Below are positions 15,517 through 24,867 of a DNA stretch of 64,000 nt, one piece after another. Under the pieces are notes generated by a model, which worked only from the letters and a program-made list of their open reading frames with translations, made no database searches and was not told where the DNA came from. The stretch spans positions 248,001-312,000 of the forward strand of contig JAJFKU010000063.1 in NCBI GenBank assembly GCA_021773035.1. Reading direction: 5' to 3'. This DNA comes from Woeseiaceae bacterium (lineage in GTDB: Bacteria > Pseudomonadota > Gammaproteobacteria > Steroidobacterales > Woeseiaceae). The first letter of the stretch is position 1; each line of letters starts with the position of its first letter. Both the position numbers and the translations under genes were made by a program.

Positions 15517-16588
15517 GGACATCACACAATCGCGACAATCAATCGCCGAGGAAGCAGCGGAATTGTTCGTCGACCTTAGAGAGACTCCACCGTCGAGGGC
15601 CATGAAGGAGAAGTTTACGACGTGGCTGACCGAGTCACCGGTGCACGTCGAGGAGTATCTCGCGATCGCCAGGGTTTTTGGAGAACTGACTCACGTTGAC
15701 CCGAAAAACGCAATCGATCTCGATGTGTTGGTAGAGGATACGATAGTCGCTCTGCACGGTGGGGTTCATGCAGAACCTGCGGCTGAGCCACCCGCCCGAC
15801 GGCGTTGGGCAGGTTTCGGATTGGCGGCCAGTGGTCTTCTCGCCATGATTGCCGCCGGTGGGTTTTACGCTGTACTGCAGAATCAACCACTACGCTACGA
15901 AACCACGCTAGGTGAGCAACGCTCGGTGTTGCTTGAGGATGGTTCCATGGTGTCACTCAATACATCGACGGCGATCGAAGTGGATTTCGGCGATGAATCC
16001 CGGCATGTACGCTTATTGCAGGGCGAGGCTTTGTTCGATGTAGAGAAAGATGCCAGCCGCGCGTTCTTTGTAGAAACTCACTCGGTGTCGATTCGAGTCA
16101 CCGGTACGCAGTTCAACGTGTACGAGCAGGAAGGCGGCACGGCTGTCACTGTAATCGAAGGCAGGGTAGAGGTCACACCGCGCCAGGTGTCTGCGCTGCA
16201 AGAAACTGGTTCTTCCTCTGGCACAGTCCTGCAAAGTGAGGCGGTCGCCCATCTGGTGGTGGGGGATCAGGTGCTGGTTAAGAGCGGTAGCGTTAATATT
16301 GAGACACGTAACTTGGAGAATCTCGAGCCGGTCATCGCGTGGACCGATCGACGCCTGGTATTCGATGCGACCCCGTTGTCTACGATTGTCGCGGAATTTA
16401 ATCGCTACAACCACAGGCGCCTCGTGCTGGACGACGCTACGTTGGCGACGCTTGAGCTGAGCGGCGTGTTCAGCAGCAACGATCCTGAGGTCCTGATTCT
16501 GTTTCTCGAGCGGATCGCCGCTGTCAAGGTAGTTCCCTCTGCAGATGGTTCTGAGCTTCGTATTCAAGCCGCACTCGCGGCACCGTAG
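15503..16588 (+). CDS. FecR family anti-sigma factor/regulator
   Basis: The 361-aa protein has an N-terminal cytoplasmic DUF4880 part (about 10-60, with FTTWLTESPVHVEEYLAIARVF). One membrane helix follows near residues 98-118 (GLAASGLLAMIAAGGFYAVL), then a periplasmic FecR domain (YETTLGEQRSVLLEDGSMVSLNTSTAIEVDF onward) and a C-terminal STN-like part (RLVFDATPLSTIVAEFNRYN). It should hold the sigma factor at the membrane and release it when the TonB receptor binds ligand. It overlaps the sigma gene by 14 bases; an alternative ATG six bases later is equally possible. Confidence 0.92.
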   Translation: MAMNKDITQSRQSIAEEAAELFVDLRETPPSRAMKEKFTTWLTESPVHVEEYLAIARVFGELTHVDPKNAIDLDVLVEDTIVALHGGVHAEPAAEPPARRRWAGFGLAASGLLAMIAAGGFYAVLQNQPLRYETTLGEQRSVLLEDGSMVSLNTSTAIEVDFGDESRHVRLLQGEALFDVEKDASRAFFVETHSVSIRVTGTQFNVYEQEGGTAVTVIEGRVEVTPRQVSALQETGSSSGTVLQSEAVAHLVVGDQVLVKSGSVNIETRNLENLEPVIAWTDRRLVFDATPLSTIVAEFNRYNHRRLVLDDATLATLELSGVFSSNDPEVLILFLERIAAVKVVPSADGSELRIQAALAAP

Positions 16589-16679
16589 GTTCCTGGTCTT
16601 GCTTTCCCATGCGGTGCGTGTTGTTGAACGGCAACTGCGATTGGGGGTTCCGGTTTTTGTCCCGCTGCAGTCTTTAGGG

Positions 16680-16696
16680 GTTAACAACAAGTTAAC
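16680..16696 (+). promoter_or_regulatory. GTTAAC-AACAA-GTTAAC inverted/direct repeat before the TonB receptor
   Basis: Two copies of the palindromic hexamer GTTAAC flank five bases, ending 21 bases before the receptor start in the 129-base gap after the fecR-like gene. The arrangement is an inverted and a direct repeat at once and may be an operator or part of the ECF-dependent promoter. No protein can be assigned to it. Confidence 0.35.
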
Positions 16697-16717
16697 TTTC
16701 ATAAAGGGAGCCGGGGG

Positions 16718-19700
16718 ATGAGGATCGTGAGATTGGTGGTGACAGGTGTAGCGTTGTTGGCAGGTGCCCTGGCATTTGCACAGGAAGTAGCTACGATAGA
16801 CGCGGTTGATCAGGTCCCGGGTATCGCGCCACAGCCGCTTAATGAGGCTTTGGAAGAATTCGCGGATAAGTCTGGATTGCAGTTGATTTACGTGGCCGCG
16901 GTGGCGCACGGTAAAAAATCCAAAGGCGCGGAACCGGATCTTTCCAACACCGCAACTCTGAATCAGTTGCTCGCAAGTACGGATCTCGAATACGAATTCC
17001 TTAATGACAACACCGTGACAGTGCAGGCGATCTCCGGGAAGGAGCGGGGTGAGTCGAAAAGCCTGAGCGCGACGAGCGGGCGCGGCGGGAATTCCGGTAC
17101 GGCAGGAAGGCCTGCGTCTCCCGACGGTGTCGTCGCAACTGTTTCAGGTCGAGTGCACGACGGAAGAACTAACGCCGGCCTTGCGAGCGTTCTGATTCGG
17201 ATTGTTGAGACCGGGCAGACGACGAAAACGGATGAACTGGGTAAATTTCGCTTTTCCAGCGTTCCGCCTGGAAGCTACACATTGACCGCGTCATATCTGG
17301 GCTTTGCTGAGACCGCAACACATTTTGAACTGAGTCGTGGTGAGCAGTTCGTACGTGATATCACTCTTGGCCCTACTGCCGAAACTGCACTGGACGAAAT
17401 CGTCGTGTTCGGCTCGCGCTCCGCGAGAGCTCAGTCGCTTAACCGGGAGCGACTGGCCGATAACTCGTCGTCCGTACTTTCAGCTGACTTTCTCGGCAAC
17501 TTCACCGGTACAACCATTTCAGACGCGCTGCGTCGTGCGCCGGGCATAGCTTTTGTCCGCAATCCGGCGAACGGTGAGGGCACCAACATTATCGTACGCG
17601 GGCTGGAACCGGACATGAATGCGGTCAAGCTCAACGGGCTGCACTTGCCGGTCGGGAATGGGCAGGATCGCTCGGCGAATCTGAACAATCTACTTGTAGA
17701 CTCGATCGATAAAATTACCATCCACAAAACGCTGCTTCCCAGTCACGACAACGCCGGTACCGGTGGCTTGGTCGAAATCGAAACCAAGTCGCCGCTAAGT
17801 CGCCCGAGGCGATACTTCAATTTCAGTCTGGAGGGCGGTGAGAAATCCGGCGGCTTTGGCGATGATTTTCTCGCATCGGCGACGGTTGCCGGGACGTTCG
17901 GCGCACAACAAAACATCGGTCTCTCCGTGTCTGCACAGTACCGCGAACGCGACGACAAGAGTCTGAACTACTTTAGTGCAGTGAATTTCGGACAGTATCT
18001 GCCATTGGAAATTGACGGTACTACCGCTATTACAAACACCAACGAAGTCGACCCGCGACTGAGTTTTCCTTTCGAGGCGGGCGTAGAGGACGTCTATCCC
18101 AGCGGGGGCGGGCTGGGTTCCAATGTGAGCAGCGCCAAAACCCAGGGCCTCACGTTGAGCGCCGAGTGGCAGGTGTCGCCGCAAACAAACCTGAGGCTTG
18201 ACTATCTACACTCAAAGGGCGACTCGTCCGGTGTGGATTCGTTTGGCAGCGCGAACTTCAATTCGAACTATGTCCTGAGGCCGGTTGCCGCATTGGGCGG
18301 CGACGAGCGCTATGCCCTGACGTTCGATGGCCTCGCGAATATGATTCATCGCTATGATTTCGGAAGCGGTGAAGACGTGACTGACAATATTAATTTTCGC
18401 GGCCAAACCGAATCCGGAAAATGGAGCATAAACTACGCGCTTGGATACGTTCACGGCAGCAGCGACGGCGAAAGCAGCGACCTGAATTTGGGATTTAACG
18501 GTGGCCGGCAACCGCTGGATAACAGCTTTTTTCTATCGCAAGCCGTTGACCCGGTCGAGGGCCTCATTATTTCGCCTTTTGCAGTGCGTAGTGGAAACAC
18601 TTTCGCCGCTCCGCTTCTGTCGGATTCGGGGTGGAGCTTTCTCAATGATCCAAGTAATTTCAACTTTCAAAAGGCAGTGGTCGGCTCCACCCGAGGTGAA
18701 AACAACCGGTTTACCTCTGAGTTAAGCGCGAAATACAATCTTGATCAAGAGCACCTGAAATACCTTGAGGTTGGCGTTTGGTATGAGGAGTCGAAGAATA
18801 CTTCGCGTTTCCAGAGTACACAAATCGCCGGCGAGTTTGCTGTCGACCCAGACACTGGCGGCATCGTGCAAACCACGCCCAGCCTCGAACCTTTTGGCAT
18901 GACCTTTATGCCGACGGATTTGACTCGCATCGGACAAACAGGCCGCGGTTTCAACTTCCTGGGAAATGGCGGCGTACGGCAGTTTTTCGCCGATTTGGAT
19001 CAATTCACATCCGGCACCAACCCGCTCTTATTCGCCACAGAGACACTCCTCCACCCTAATGACGACGACCGGTTTACAGAGGAAAAGAGCCTGGCCGCCT
19101 ATATTCAGGGGCGCGTCGATATTGGCAAGCTCGAAATTATCGGTGGCGTACGCATGAGTCGTGTTGAGGTGCGAGCACTCACGATTACTACTCCGGAGGT
19201 CCAGCCCAATTTCTTCGATTTCTTCCAGGACTTTCCCGCGTTCTTCGCTGCAAGAGACGAGCTCCTGCTAAATTTTTCGACGGTACTGGATAGTACCGCA
19301 ACGCAGACGGATTTCCTGCCGAGAGTGGCGCTGAATTTCAGGCAGAGTGACAACCTGATATTTCGTGGTGGTTACTATCTGACTACCGCTCGGCCATCCA
19401 TCACACAATTGTCCGACCAACAATTCCTGTTCGTAAATTTCACGCCCTTTTCCGGGCCTGACTTCAATCAGGCAAGTCTGGAGATTCTGCAGGGAAACCC
19501 GGGCCTCAAACCGGCGACCACTGACAATTTCGACCTGAGCATTGAGTACTATCATGATCAGATCGGCGTCATGAAGCTGAGCGCATTTTATAAGGACATC
19601 AACAATTCGCTACAAAGCGTTGATATAAGCGGTAACACGGATATCAGCAAAGTCGAATTTCCCGATCATCCGTTCTTCACGGGCCCGGACGGTATTCTGG

Positions 19701-20344
19701 CGTTGGTCGATAGTGACGCCGCCGTCGTAGTGTCGAGACGTCCGGAAAACAGCAACTCCACAACCTATATTCGCGGTATCGAAGCACAATTCGAGCGACA
19801 ATTTACGTTCCTGCCCGGTATCTGGAACGGCTTTGGGGTTCTGGCCAATTTTGCCTACACCGATAGTAAAGCTCACAAGATCGGGAGGTGGTTCTCTGCC
19901 CCGGTACTGGATGCGAACGGGAATACAATACCCATCGGAACGACTGGCTTGATCGAGCGGGAGCTGTTGGAATTCGAGCTGCCAAACGAGAAATTCAATC
20001 TCTCGCCCAGCAAATCCGGAACGTTTGCGCTCACCTATAACAAATACGACATCGATGCGGCACTGTCCTACGGTTTTCAGGATCGCTATCAACGGCAATT
20101 CAGCCCAAATAATCTGGACAGCTATCAAGAGGAAGTGAGCACTCTGGATTTCCGCGGTTCCTACTACATCGATCGTGGCGCAGGGATTCGACTGTTCATC
20201 GAGGGGACGGATCTTGCGAAAGGCAATACAAGCCCGGATCTCGAAACGTCGAATGGCGGTGTCGGAGGTCTTGCGACGTATTACAGGAGCGCGGTGTATT
20301 TGGGGGGTCGGAAGATCCGGGTCGGGTTTTCCGCCTCATTTTAG
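16718..20344 (+). CDS. TonB-dependent receptor/transducer with STN and carboxypeptidase-like domains
   Basis: This 1208-aa outer-membrane protein has a signal peptide (1-22). A secretin/TonB short N-terminal (STN) signalling domain covers about 35-105 (PQPLNEALEEFADKSGLQLI). A CarboxypepD_reg-like Ig domain covers about 145-225 (VSGRVHDGRTNAGLASVLI), followed by a TonB-box-like LDEIVVFGS near 228, a plug domain and a large beta-barrel ending in aromatic FSASF. The STN domain fits signalling to the FecR-like protein just upstream. Barrel length suits a large ligand such as a polypeptide or glycan. The next gene is an M16 protease, as in ferredoxin-import (Fus) systems, so a protein or peptide substrate is my inference. 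A good GGAG site precedes the ATG. Confidence 0.93.
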   Translation: MRIVRLVVTGVALLAGALAFAQEVATIDAVDQVPGIAPQPLNEALEEFADKSGLQLIYVAAVAHGKKSKGAEPDLSNTATLNQLLASTDLEYEFLNDNTVTVQAISGKERGESKSLSATSGRGGNSGTAGRPASPDGVVATVSGRVHDGRTNAGLASVLIRIVETGQTTKTDELGKFRFSSVPPGSYTLTASYLGFAETATHFELSRGEQFVRDITLGPTAETALDEIVVFGSRSARAQSLNRERLADNSSSVLSADFLGNFTGTTISDALRRAPGIAFVRNPANGEGTNIIVRGLEPDMNAVKLNGLHLPVGNGQDRSANLNNLLVDSIDKITIHKTLLPSHDNAGTGGLVEIETKSPLSRPRRYFNFSLEGGEKSGGFGDDFLASATVAGTFGAQQNIGLSVSAQYRERDDKSLNYFSAVNFGQYLPLEIDGTTAITNTNEVDPRLSFPFEAGVEDVYPSGGGLGSNVSSAKTQGLTLSAEWQVSPQTNLRLDYLHSKGDSSGVDSFGSANFNSNYVLRPVAALGGDERYALTFDGLANMIHRYDFGSGEDVTDNINFRGQTESGKWSINYALGYVHGSSDGESSDLNLGFNGGRQPLDNSFFLSQAVDPVEGLIISPFAVRSGNTFAAPLLSDSGWSFLNDPSNFNFQKAVVGSTRGENNRFTSELSAKYNLDQEHLKYLEVGVWYEESKNTSRFQSTQIAGEFAVDPDTGGIVQTTPSLEPFGMTFMPTDLTRIGQTGRGFNFLGNGGVRQFFADLDQFTSGTNPLLFATETLLHPNDDDRFTEEKSLAAYIQGRVDIGKLEIIGGVRMSRVEVRALTITTPEVQPNFFDFFQDFPAFFAARDELLLNFSTVLDSTATQTDFLPRVALNFRQSDNLIFRGGYYLTTARPSITQLSDQQFLFVNFTPFSGPDFNQASLEILQGNPGLKPATTDNFDLSIEYYHDQIGVMKLSAFYKDINNSLQSVDISGNTDISKVEFPDHPFFTGPDGILALVDSDAAVVVSRRPENSNSTTYIRGIEAQFERQFTFLPGIWNGFGVLANFAYTDSKAHKIGRWFSAPVLDANGNTIPIGTTGLIERELLEFELPNEKFNLSPSKSGTFALTYNKYDIDAALSYGFQDRYQRQFSPNNLDSYQEEVSTLDFRGSYYIDRGAGIRLFIEGTDLAKGNTSPDLETSNGGVGGLATYYRSAVYLGGRKIRVGFSASF

Positions 20345-20523
20345 ATCGACCGGCAAAGCGGTGTCATAGTTCGCTCCAAATCACAGAGCATGCAAGTCCT
20401 CGATCGTGAGGCTCGTCGCAAGCTGCTCATCCGAATATATTCCTGGCGCCCGTATTTGGGCGTCGAACTCGAAACCTTTGAAACTTCGTGGGCGTGAGCA
20501 TCAGCCCCGGTGTGGAAGCCAAT

Positions 20524-23358
20524 ATGAATAGTTTTTCGTTGTTGATCGTTATCCTCGCTATTCTCACCGGACTGTCGTCTTGTAAGGCTGCGCCTGCGAT
20601 GCGAACGGGTTCCGCCTGGGCCCACGAAGCAAGCGATTTGGCGCCGCATCCGGGCGTGGTGTATGGGCGGCTGGCGAACGGCATGCGGTACGCGTTGATG
20701 CAGAACGAGGCGCCGCCCGACCAGGTGAGCATTCGCTTCCAGATTGCCGTCGGTTCGCGCCACGAAGAGGACAATCAGCTAGGGCTTGCTCATTTTATCG
20801 AACACATGGCGTTCAATGGTTCAACGAATATTCCCGAAGGAGAGCTGGTCAGGATTCTGGAACGCAAGGGTCTGGTGTTCGGCGCCGATACCAACGCATC
20901 GACAGGTTTCGACAACACGACTTATACGCTAAACCTTCCGACCGCGGACGAGGCGATGGTCGACACGGCTTTGCTCATTATGCGGGAAACGTCTTCCGAG
21001 ATCCTGTTCGATGCGGACGCCATTGACCGGGAGCGTGGTGTGGTCGAGTCGGAAAAACGTTCGCGAAGTTCCTTGGAGGCGGAAGCGGCCGGGGCGCAAC
21101 AGACCTTCCTAATGCCAGGTGCACGCACTACTAACCGTTCTCCAATCGGATCCGATGAGGTCTTGCGCACCGTGCAGCGTGAAGAATTCGTCGATTTTTA
21201 CGACAAATACTACAGGCCTGAACGTGCCTTCCTCGTAATGGTCGGTGACTTCGACGTCTCTGCCGTGAAGACGAAGATAGAGGACGTGTTTTCTACCTGG
21301 AAGCCCTCTTCAAACGTGGGTATAGAACCTGATCCCGGTTACTTCGAAGAACGGGGATTGGTCGCGGGTGTATTTCAGGACGATGACATTGCTACCATGG
21401 TTAACATCGTCCAAATGGATCCACCGACGCCCCTCAAAGATACGGTATCGGCTCGCCAGCGCTCTCTCCTGCATGCTGTCGCTGTTGGCGTCGTCAATCA
21501 ACGGTTTCTCGCCAGGTCGCGCCAGGCAGATCCAGATTTCTTCAATGCGCGCGTCGGGTACAACGTCGCGGGCGAGACGGGTATCGCTAATTTCGCGGCC
21601 GCCGGCGCTTCCTCTCCGTCAAAAAAGTGGCGCGAAGCTGTGAGCGCGCTTGAGCAGGAAATTCGCCGCGCGATGGAGCATGGTTTTTCGCGCTCGGAAG
21701 TCGCCGCGCAGGTCGCTCTAATTCACTCTCTTCGAGAAAACGCACTTAAGAGTGAGGAAACAAGAAGTTCGGCCTCGCTTGCAGACGGAATTTTAGCTGC
21801 TTACGACAATAGTTTCGTATTCGTCCACCCAGCTACCGAGTTGGATTACCTTGACGCGTTTGCAGATCGTATTACGCCAGAGGCCGTACAGGCGGCGTTT
21901 CTTGATCAGTGGGAAGACGGCGAACCACTACTATTCGTATCATCGAGTGAATCGATCTCGCCCGCAGACGTTGTAGCCGCCTATAGACAGTCGCGGTCCA
22001 CCCAGGTCACGGGGCCGAAAGAGACCAATGACGAGGCGTTCGCCTACTCCGAAGTCGGCCCCGCCGGGGAAATCGTCTGGCGTGATGAGATTGAGGATCT
22101 CGGCATAACGAGGGCCCGTTTCGAAAACAACGTTATGGTTAATATCAAGCGAACCGCTTTTGAAAAAGATCAGGTTTATGTGATGGTTCGTATCGGCGGG
22201 GGTAAGTTGTCCTTTCCGATGACGAAGTATGGCTTCTCGAGCGTGGCAGAGAGCGGGCTTATCGCGGGAGGACTCAAGGCGCATAGTATCGGCGCCCTGC
22301 AACGGCTCCTGGCCGGTCGTCTTGTTATGTTGAATTTCGGTATCGAGGCCGAACACTATTCTTTCTCGGGATCGACTGTACGGAAGGACCTGTTATTGCA
22401 ATTGCAGTTGTGGACTGCCTTTATTCAGCATGCACAATGGCGCGAAGGGCCACTGCTTAAAATGCGCATGGGGCTCGCGCAGCAGTTCGCCCAACGCGGA
22501 AGTTCGGTCGGGAGTGTCGCAGCCTGGGAGCTTCCGGGTTTACTCCATCCCGGTGACCCCCGATGGGCCAGACCCAGCGAAGACGAGTTGCGTCGGCTGA
22601 CTATTGCTGACATCCGCTCACTCGTAGACGAGTCGTTGAGCAGTGAAGCGATCGAGATTGGTTTGGTTGGAGACGTCGACCCTGAAGAGGCGCTAGCCGC
22701 GATCGCGAGGACTTTCGGCGCTCTGCCGCAGCGGGAAAGCGCTTTTCGACCCTATTCGGAAGGCCGTGTGGCGCCGAAATTCCCCGATGCTAATACGACG
22801 CCGCTGGAACTCTTTCATAGGGGCGAGGCGGGAAGGGCGCTGGGACAAGTCTACTGGCCGACAACGGATGGTATGGACGTGAAGACCGCTCATACGGCGA
22901 ATATGCTCAGGGCCGTTCTCGATTTGAAAATCCTGGAAGAGATCCGCGAGAAACACGGAGGAGCATATTCTCCGCGCTTTTTCCTCGACATGTCCCCGGT
23001 TTATAAGGGCTACGGATACCTGGCAGCTAATCTCGACGTGGAACCGGAGAGGCTGACCGAGTTCTTCGATATCGTTGACGCCATCGTAGCCGAGGTCGTG
23101 AGCGGCAATATCAGCGACGACGAATGGACCAGGGCCAGGGCACCGATTCTGGAAGGCGTTGCTCGAGCGCCTGAATCCAGTGACTACTGGCTTGGAGCCG
23201 TCGCACGTGCTCAATCTCACGAGGAAGATCTGGAAGTAGTTCGAAGTATCGAAGACGATATCCGCGCGATTACCAAGGCGGACATCGTAAGTTTCGCGAC
23301 CGCATATCTGCTTCCCGAAAAGGCATGGCGAGTCCAGATCGTCGCGAACACGAAGTAG
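20524..23358 (+). CDS. M16 family zinc metalloprotease, predicted lipoprotein (PqqL/FusC-like)
   Basis: The 944-aa product starts with a hydrophobic signal ending in LSSC (Cys20), so it is a predicted lipoprotein facing the periplasm. The inverted zinc motif HxxEH is present as HFIEH (residues 90-94), with the distal Glu in GVVESEKRSRSS. The duplicated M16 layout is complete: an active N-terminal domain, a second peptidase_M16_C domain, then an inactive repeat near residues 530-940. Length and layout resemble PqqL/FusC, periplasmic proteases that cleave proteins brought in by a partner TonB receptor. It lies 179 bases after such a receptor. The in-frame GTG at 20488 is a less likely start. 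Confidence 0.9.
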   Translation: MNSFSLLIVILAILTGLSSCKAAPAMRTGSAWAHEASDLAPHPGVVYGRLANGMRYALMQNEAPPDQVSIRFQIAVGSRHEEDNQLGLAHFIEHMAFNGSTNIPEGELVRILERKGLVFGADTNASTGFDNTTYTLNLPTADEAMVDTALLIMRETSSEILFDADAIDRERGVVESEKRSRSSLEAEAAGAQQTFLMPGARTTNRSPIGSDEVLRTVQREEFVDFYDKYYRPERAFLVMVGDFDVSAVKTKIEDVFSTWKPSSNVGIEPDPGYFEERGLVAGVFQDDDIATMVNIVQMDPPTPLKDTVSARQRSLLHAVAVGVVNQRFLARSRQADPDFFNARVGYNVAGETGIANFAAAGASSPSKKWREAVSALEQEIRRAMEHGFSRSEVAAQVALIHSLRENALKSEETRSSASLADGILAAYDNSFVFVHPATELDYLDAFADRITPEAVQAAFLDQWEDGEPLLFVSSSESISPADVVAAYRQSRSTQVTGPKETNDEAFAYSEVGPAGEIVWRDEIEDLGITRARFENNVMVNIKRTAFEKDQVYVMVRIGGGKLSFPMTKYGFSSVAESGLIAGGLKAHSIGALQRLLAGRLVMLNFGIEAEHYSFSGSTVRKDLLLQLQLWTAFIQHAQWREGPLLKMRMGLAQQFAQRGSSVGSVAAWELPGLLHPGDPRWARPSEDELRRLTIADIRSLVDESLSSEAIEIGLVGDVDPEEALAAIARTFGALPQRESAFRPYSEGRVAPKFPDANTTPLELFHRGEAGRALGQVYWPTTDGMDVKTAHTANMLRAVLDLKILEEIREKHGGAYSPRFFLDMSPVYKGYGYLAANLDVEPERLTEFFDIVDAIVAEVVSGNISDDEWTRARAPILEGVARAPESSDYWLGAVARAQSHEEDLEVVRSIEDDIRAITKADIVSFATAYLLPEKAWRVQIVANTK

Positions 23359-23361
23359 AAA

Positions 23362-24867
23362 ATGACCATTGTTCGATCAAACGACAACGCGTCGGTAACG
23401 TTTCGGCGGCGACTTCGCTTGTCCGGGCGAACGTGTCAGGCAAGAGTGACTATGGGCCTCCTTATTCTGACTTTTTTTCCTCTTGCAGGGTTTGCTCAGG
23501 AAAGGGGGGACTCGAGGACGTTGCCGGTCAGGCTAATCGACGGTCATATAGTTGTGGCTCTTGATCTGGTCAGCGAATCGACAAGCCTGACCGTCAGTCT
23601 TTTAGTTGACCTTGAATCTTCCAGTACCCTCACCTTGCAATCGGGTGTGCTGGGCGGATTGAGGCTCGGCGCAGATGAGATGTCTGTTTCGCTTTCAACT
23701 GTAGAAGGTTTCAAAGCCACTGTTTCGAAAAATGAGCTGGATATCTACAGCGGCCAGGTCGATCTGGATGCGCTGACAAGATCAAACTCGAGCACACTCA
23801 GCGGCCGCCCGCTCATAGGCGCTATCGGCGTGAACTTCCTGCGGCGTTATCACGTTATTCTCGATATCCAGAAACAGCAACTCGTTCTCCAGGCTCCGGG
23901 AAATGCCGCCGCGCCTTCTGAGAGTGTTGTTGTTCAGCTGCTCGATACGAGCGATGGCGCGGTCCGGGTAGCCGTGAACCGCTCCGGTGAGCCGTTCGGT
24001 AGCATGGTGCTCTCCAGTGTTTACGACACGTTCATTGACGCGACGGTGGCAACAGAAATTGGTGCTCCGGCCGGAAACGTGATGGACGTAGAACTCGTCG
24101 GCTCCGACGGGTACTTCAGGCTTTCCGACTACGTGGCATTCAGACCGCTCGACCTTCCGGAAGGGACCCGGAGTGTTTTGGTCGCGGGTGTAAGTCTACT
24201 CAGGAATTTCCGTATCGAAATCGACTGGCAGAACCGATACGTATCCTTCGCCCAGACACTCTCACCCGCCCGCCCGAGGGGAGACTTCGAGTTTATTGAG
24301 GCGGAGCTATCTGACGACTCGCGTGACCTGATCGCATTCCTGGAGAAGTATCCGCAGAACTTTCATGTGGGAGAGGCGGCCAGCTTGTTGGTGAAGCGGC
24401 GCCTTCTGGAAGCCGCTGACGTAGCGAGTTTGTTGGAGGCGGCTCGATGGTATCGAGACACAAGCCCGCCGGGTCAGGCGGGTGCTTATGTTCTGAAACT
24501 CTTGCTGCAATTCGAAGCAGAACGTCCTGAACGCCACGATCTGATAATCGGAACAGCGGAGTTGGGCCTTGAGACCGTGTCCACGGATATGGACGAGGCA
24601 ACGCGCTATTCGTTACACAATCATATAGGTCGAGCGCAACTGGCGGCGAGAGATATCGACAGTGCCTGGAAGCACTTGCTTATTGCCGCTTTCGGAATGC
24701 CCGGGGACGCGCTGGTCAATCTCAATTTAGGTCGCGTCTATGAACAACAAAAGAGGTTTCGGCGCGCCGCGTCTCGCTATCAGCACGCTCTCAACCTGGA
24801 AGGTTTGAGTGGGATAGAGACAGACGAAGCAGAAACCGCACTAAAACGCCTGGAGTCCAATCGATGA
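23362..24867 (+). CDS. secreted protein with two degenerate retropepsin-like lobes and C-terminal TPRs
   Basis: The 501-aa product has a signal sequence (MGLLILTFFPLAGFAQ, residues 31-46; translation may begin at that ATG, base 23452). Two retropepsin-like lobes follow, each ending in the family's flap-strand phrase: GAIGVNFLRRYHVILDI (153-169) and GVSLLRNFRIEIDW (276-289). The expected catalytic DTG triads are altered: VDLESS at 82-87 keeps an Asp but loses TG, and the second lobe has VLSSVYD at 216-222. The C-terminal 100 residues form TPR-like helices. It may be a binding protein rather than a protease. It begins three bases after the M16 stop and overlaps moxR by four bases. Confidence 0.7.
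   Translation: MTIVRSNDNASVTFRRRLRLSGRTCQARVTMGLLILTFFPLAGFAQERGDSRTLPVRLIDGHIVVALDLVSESTSLTVSLLVDLESSSTLTLQSGVLGGLRLGADEMSVSLSTVEGFKATVSKNELDIYSGQVDLDALTRSNSSTLSGRPLIGAIGVNFLRRYHVILDIQKQQLVLQAPGNAAAPSESVVVQLLDTSDGAVRVAVNRSGEPFGSMVLSSVYDTFIDATVATEIGAPAGNVMDVELVGSDGYFRLSDYVAFRPLDLPEGTRSVLVAGVSLLRNFRIEIDWQNRYVSFAQTLSPARPRGDFEFIEAELSDDSRDLIAFLEKYPQNFHVGEAASLLVKRRLLEAADVASLLEAARWYRDTSPPGQAGAYVLKLLLQFEAERPERHDLIIGTAELGLETVSTDMDEATRYSLHNHIGRAQLAARDIDSAWKHLLIAAFGMPGDALVNLNLGRVYEQQKRFRRAASRYQHALNLEGLSGIETDEAETALKRLESNR

Noticed and set aside
16013..16909. 298-aa leftward frame across the fecR-like gene and the receptor start
   Set aside because: Antisense shadow of two well-supported genes with no domain of its own.
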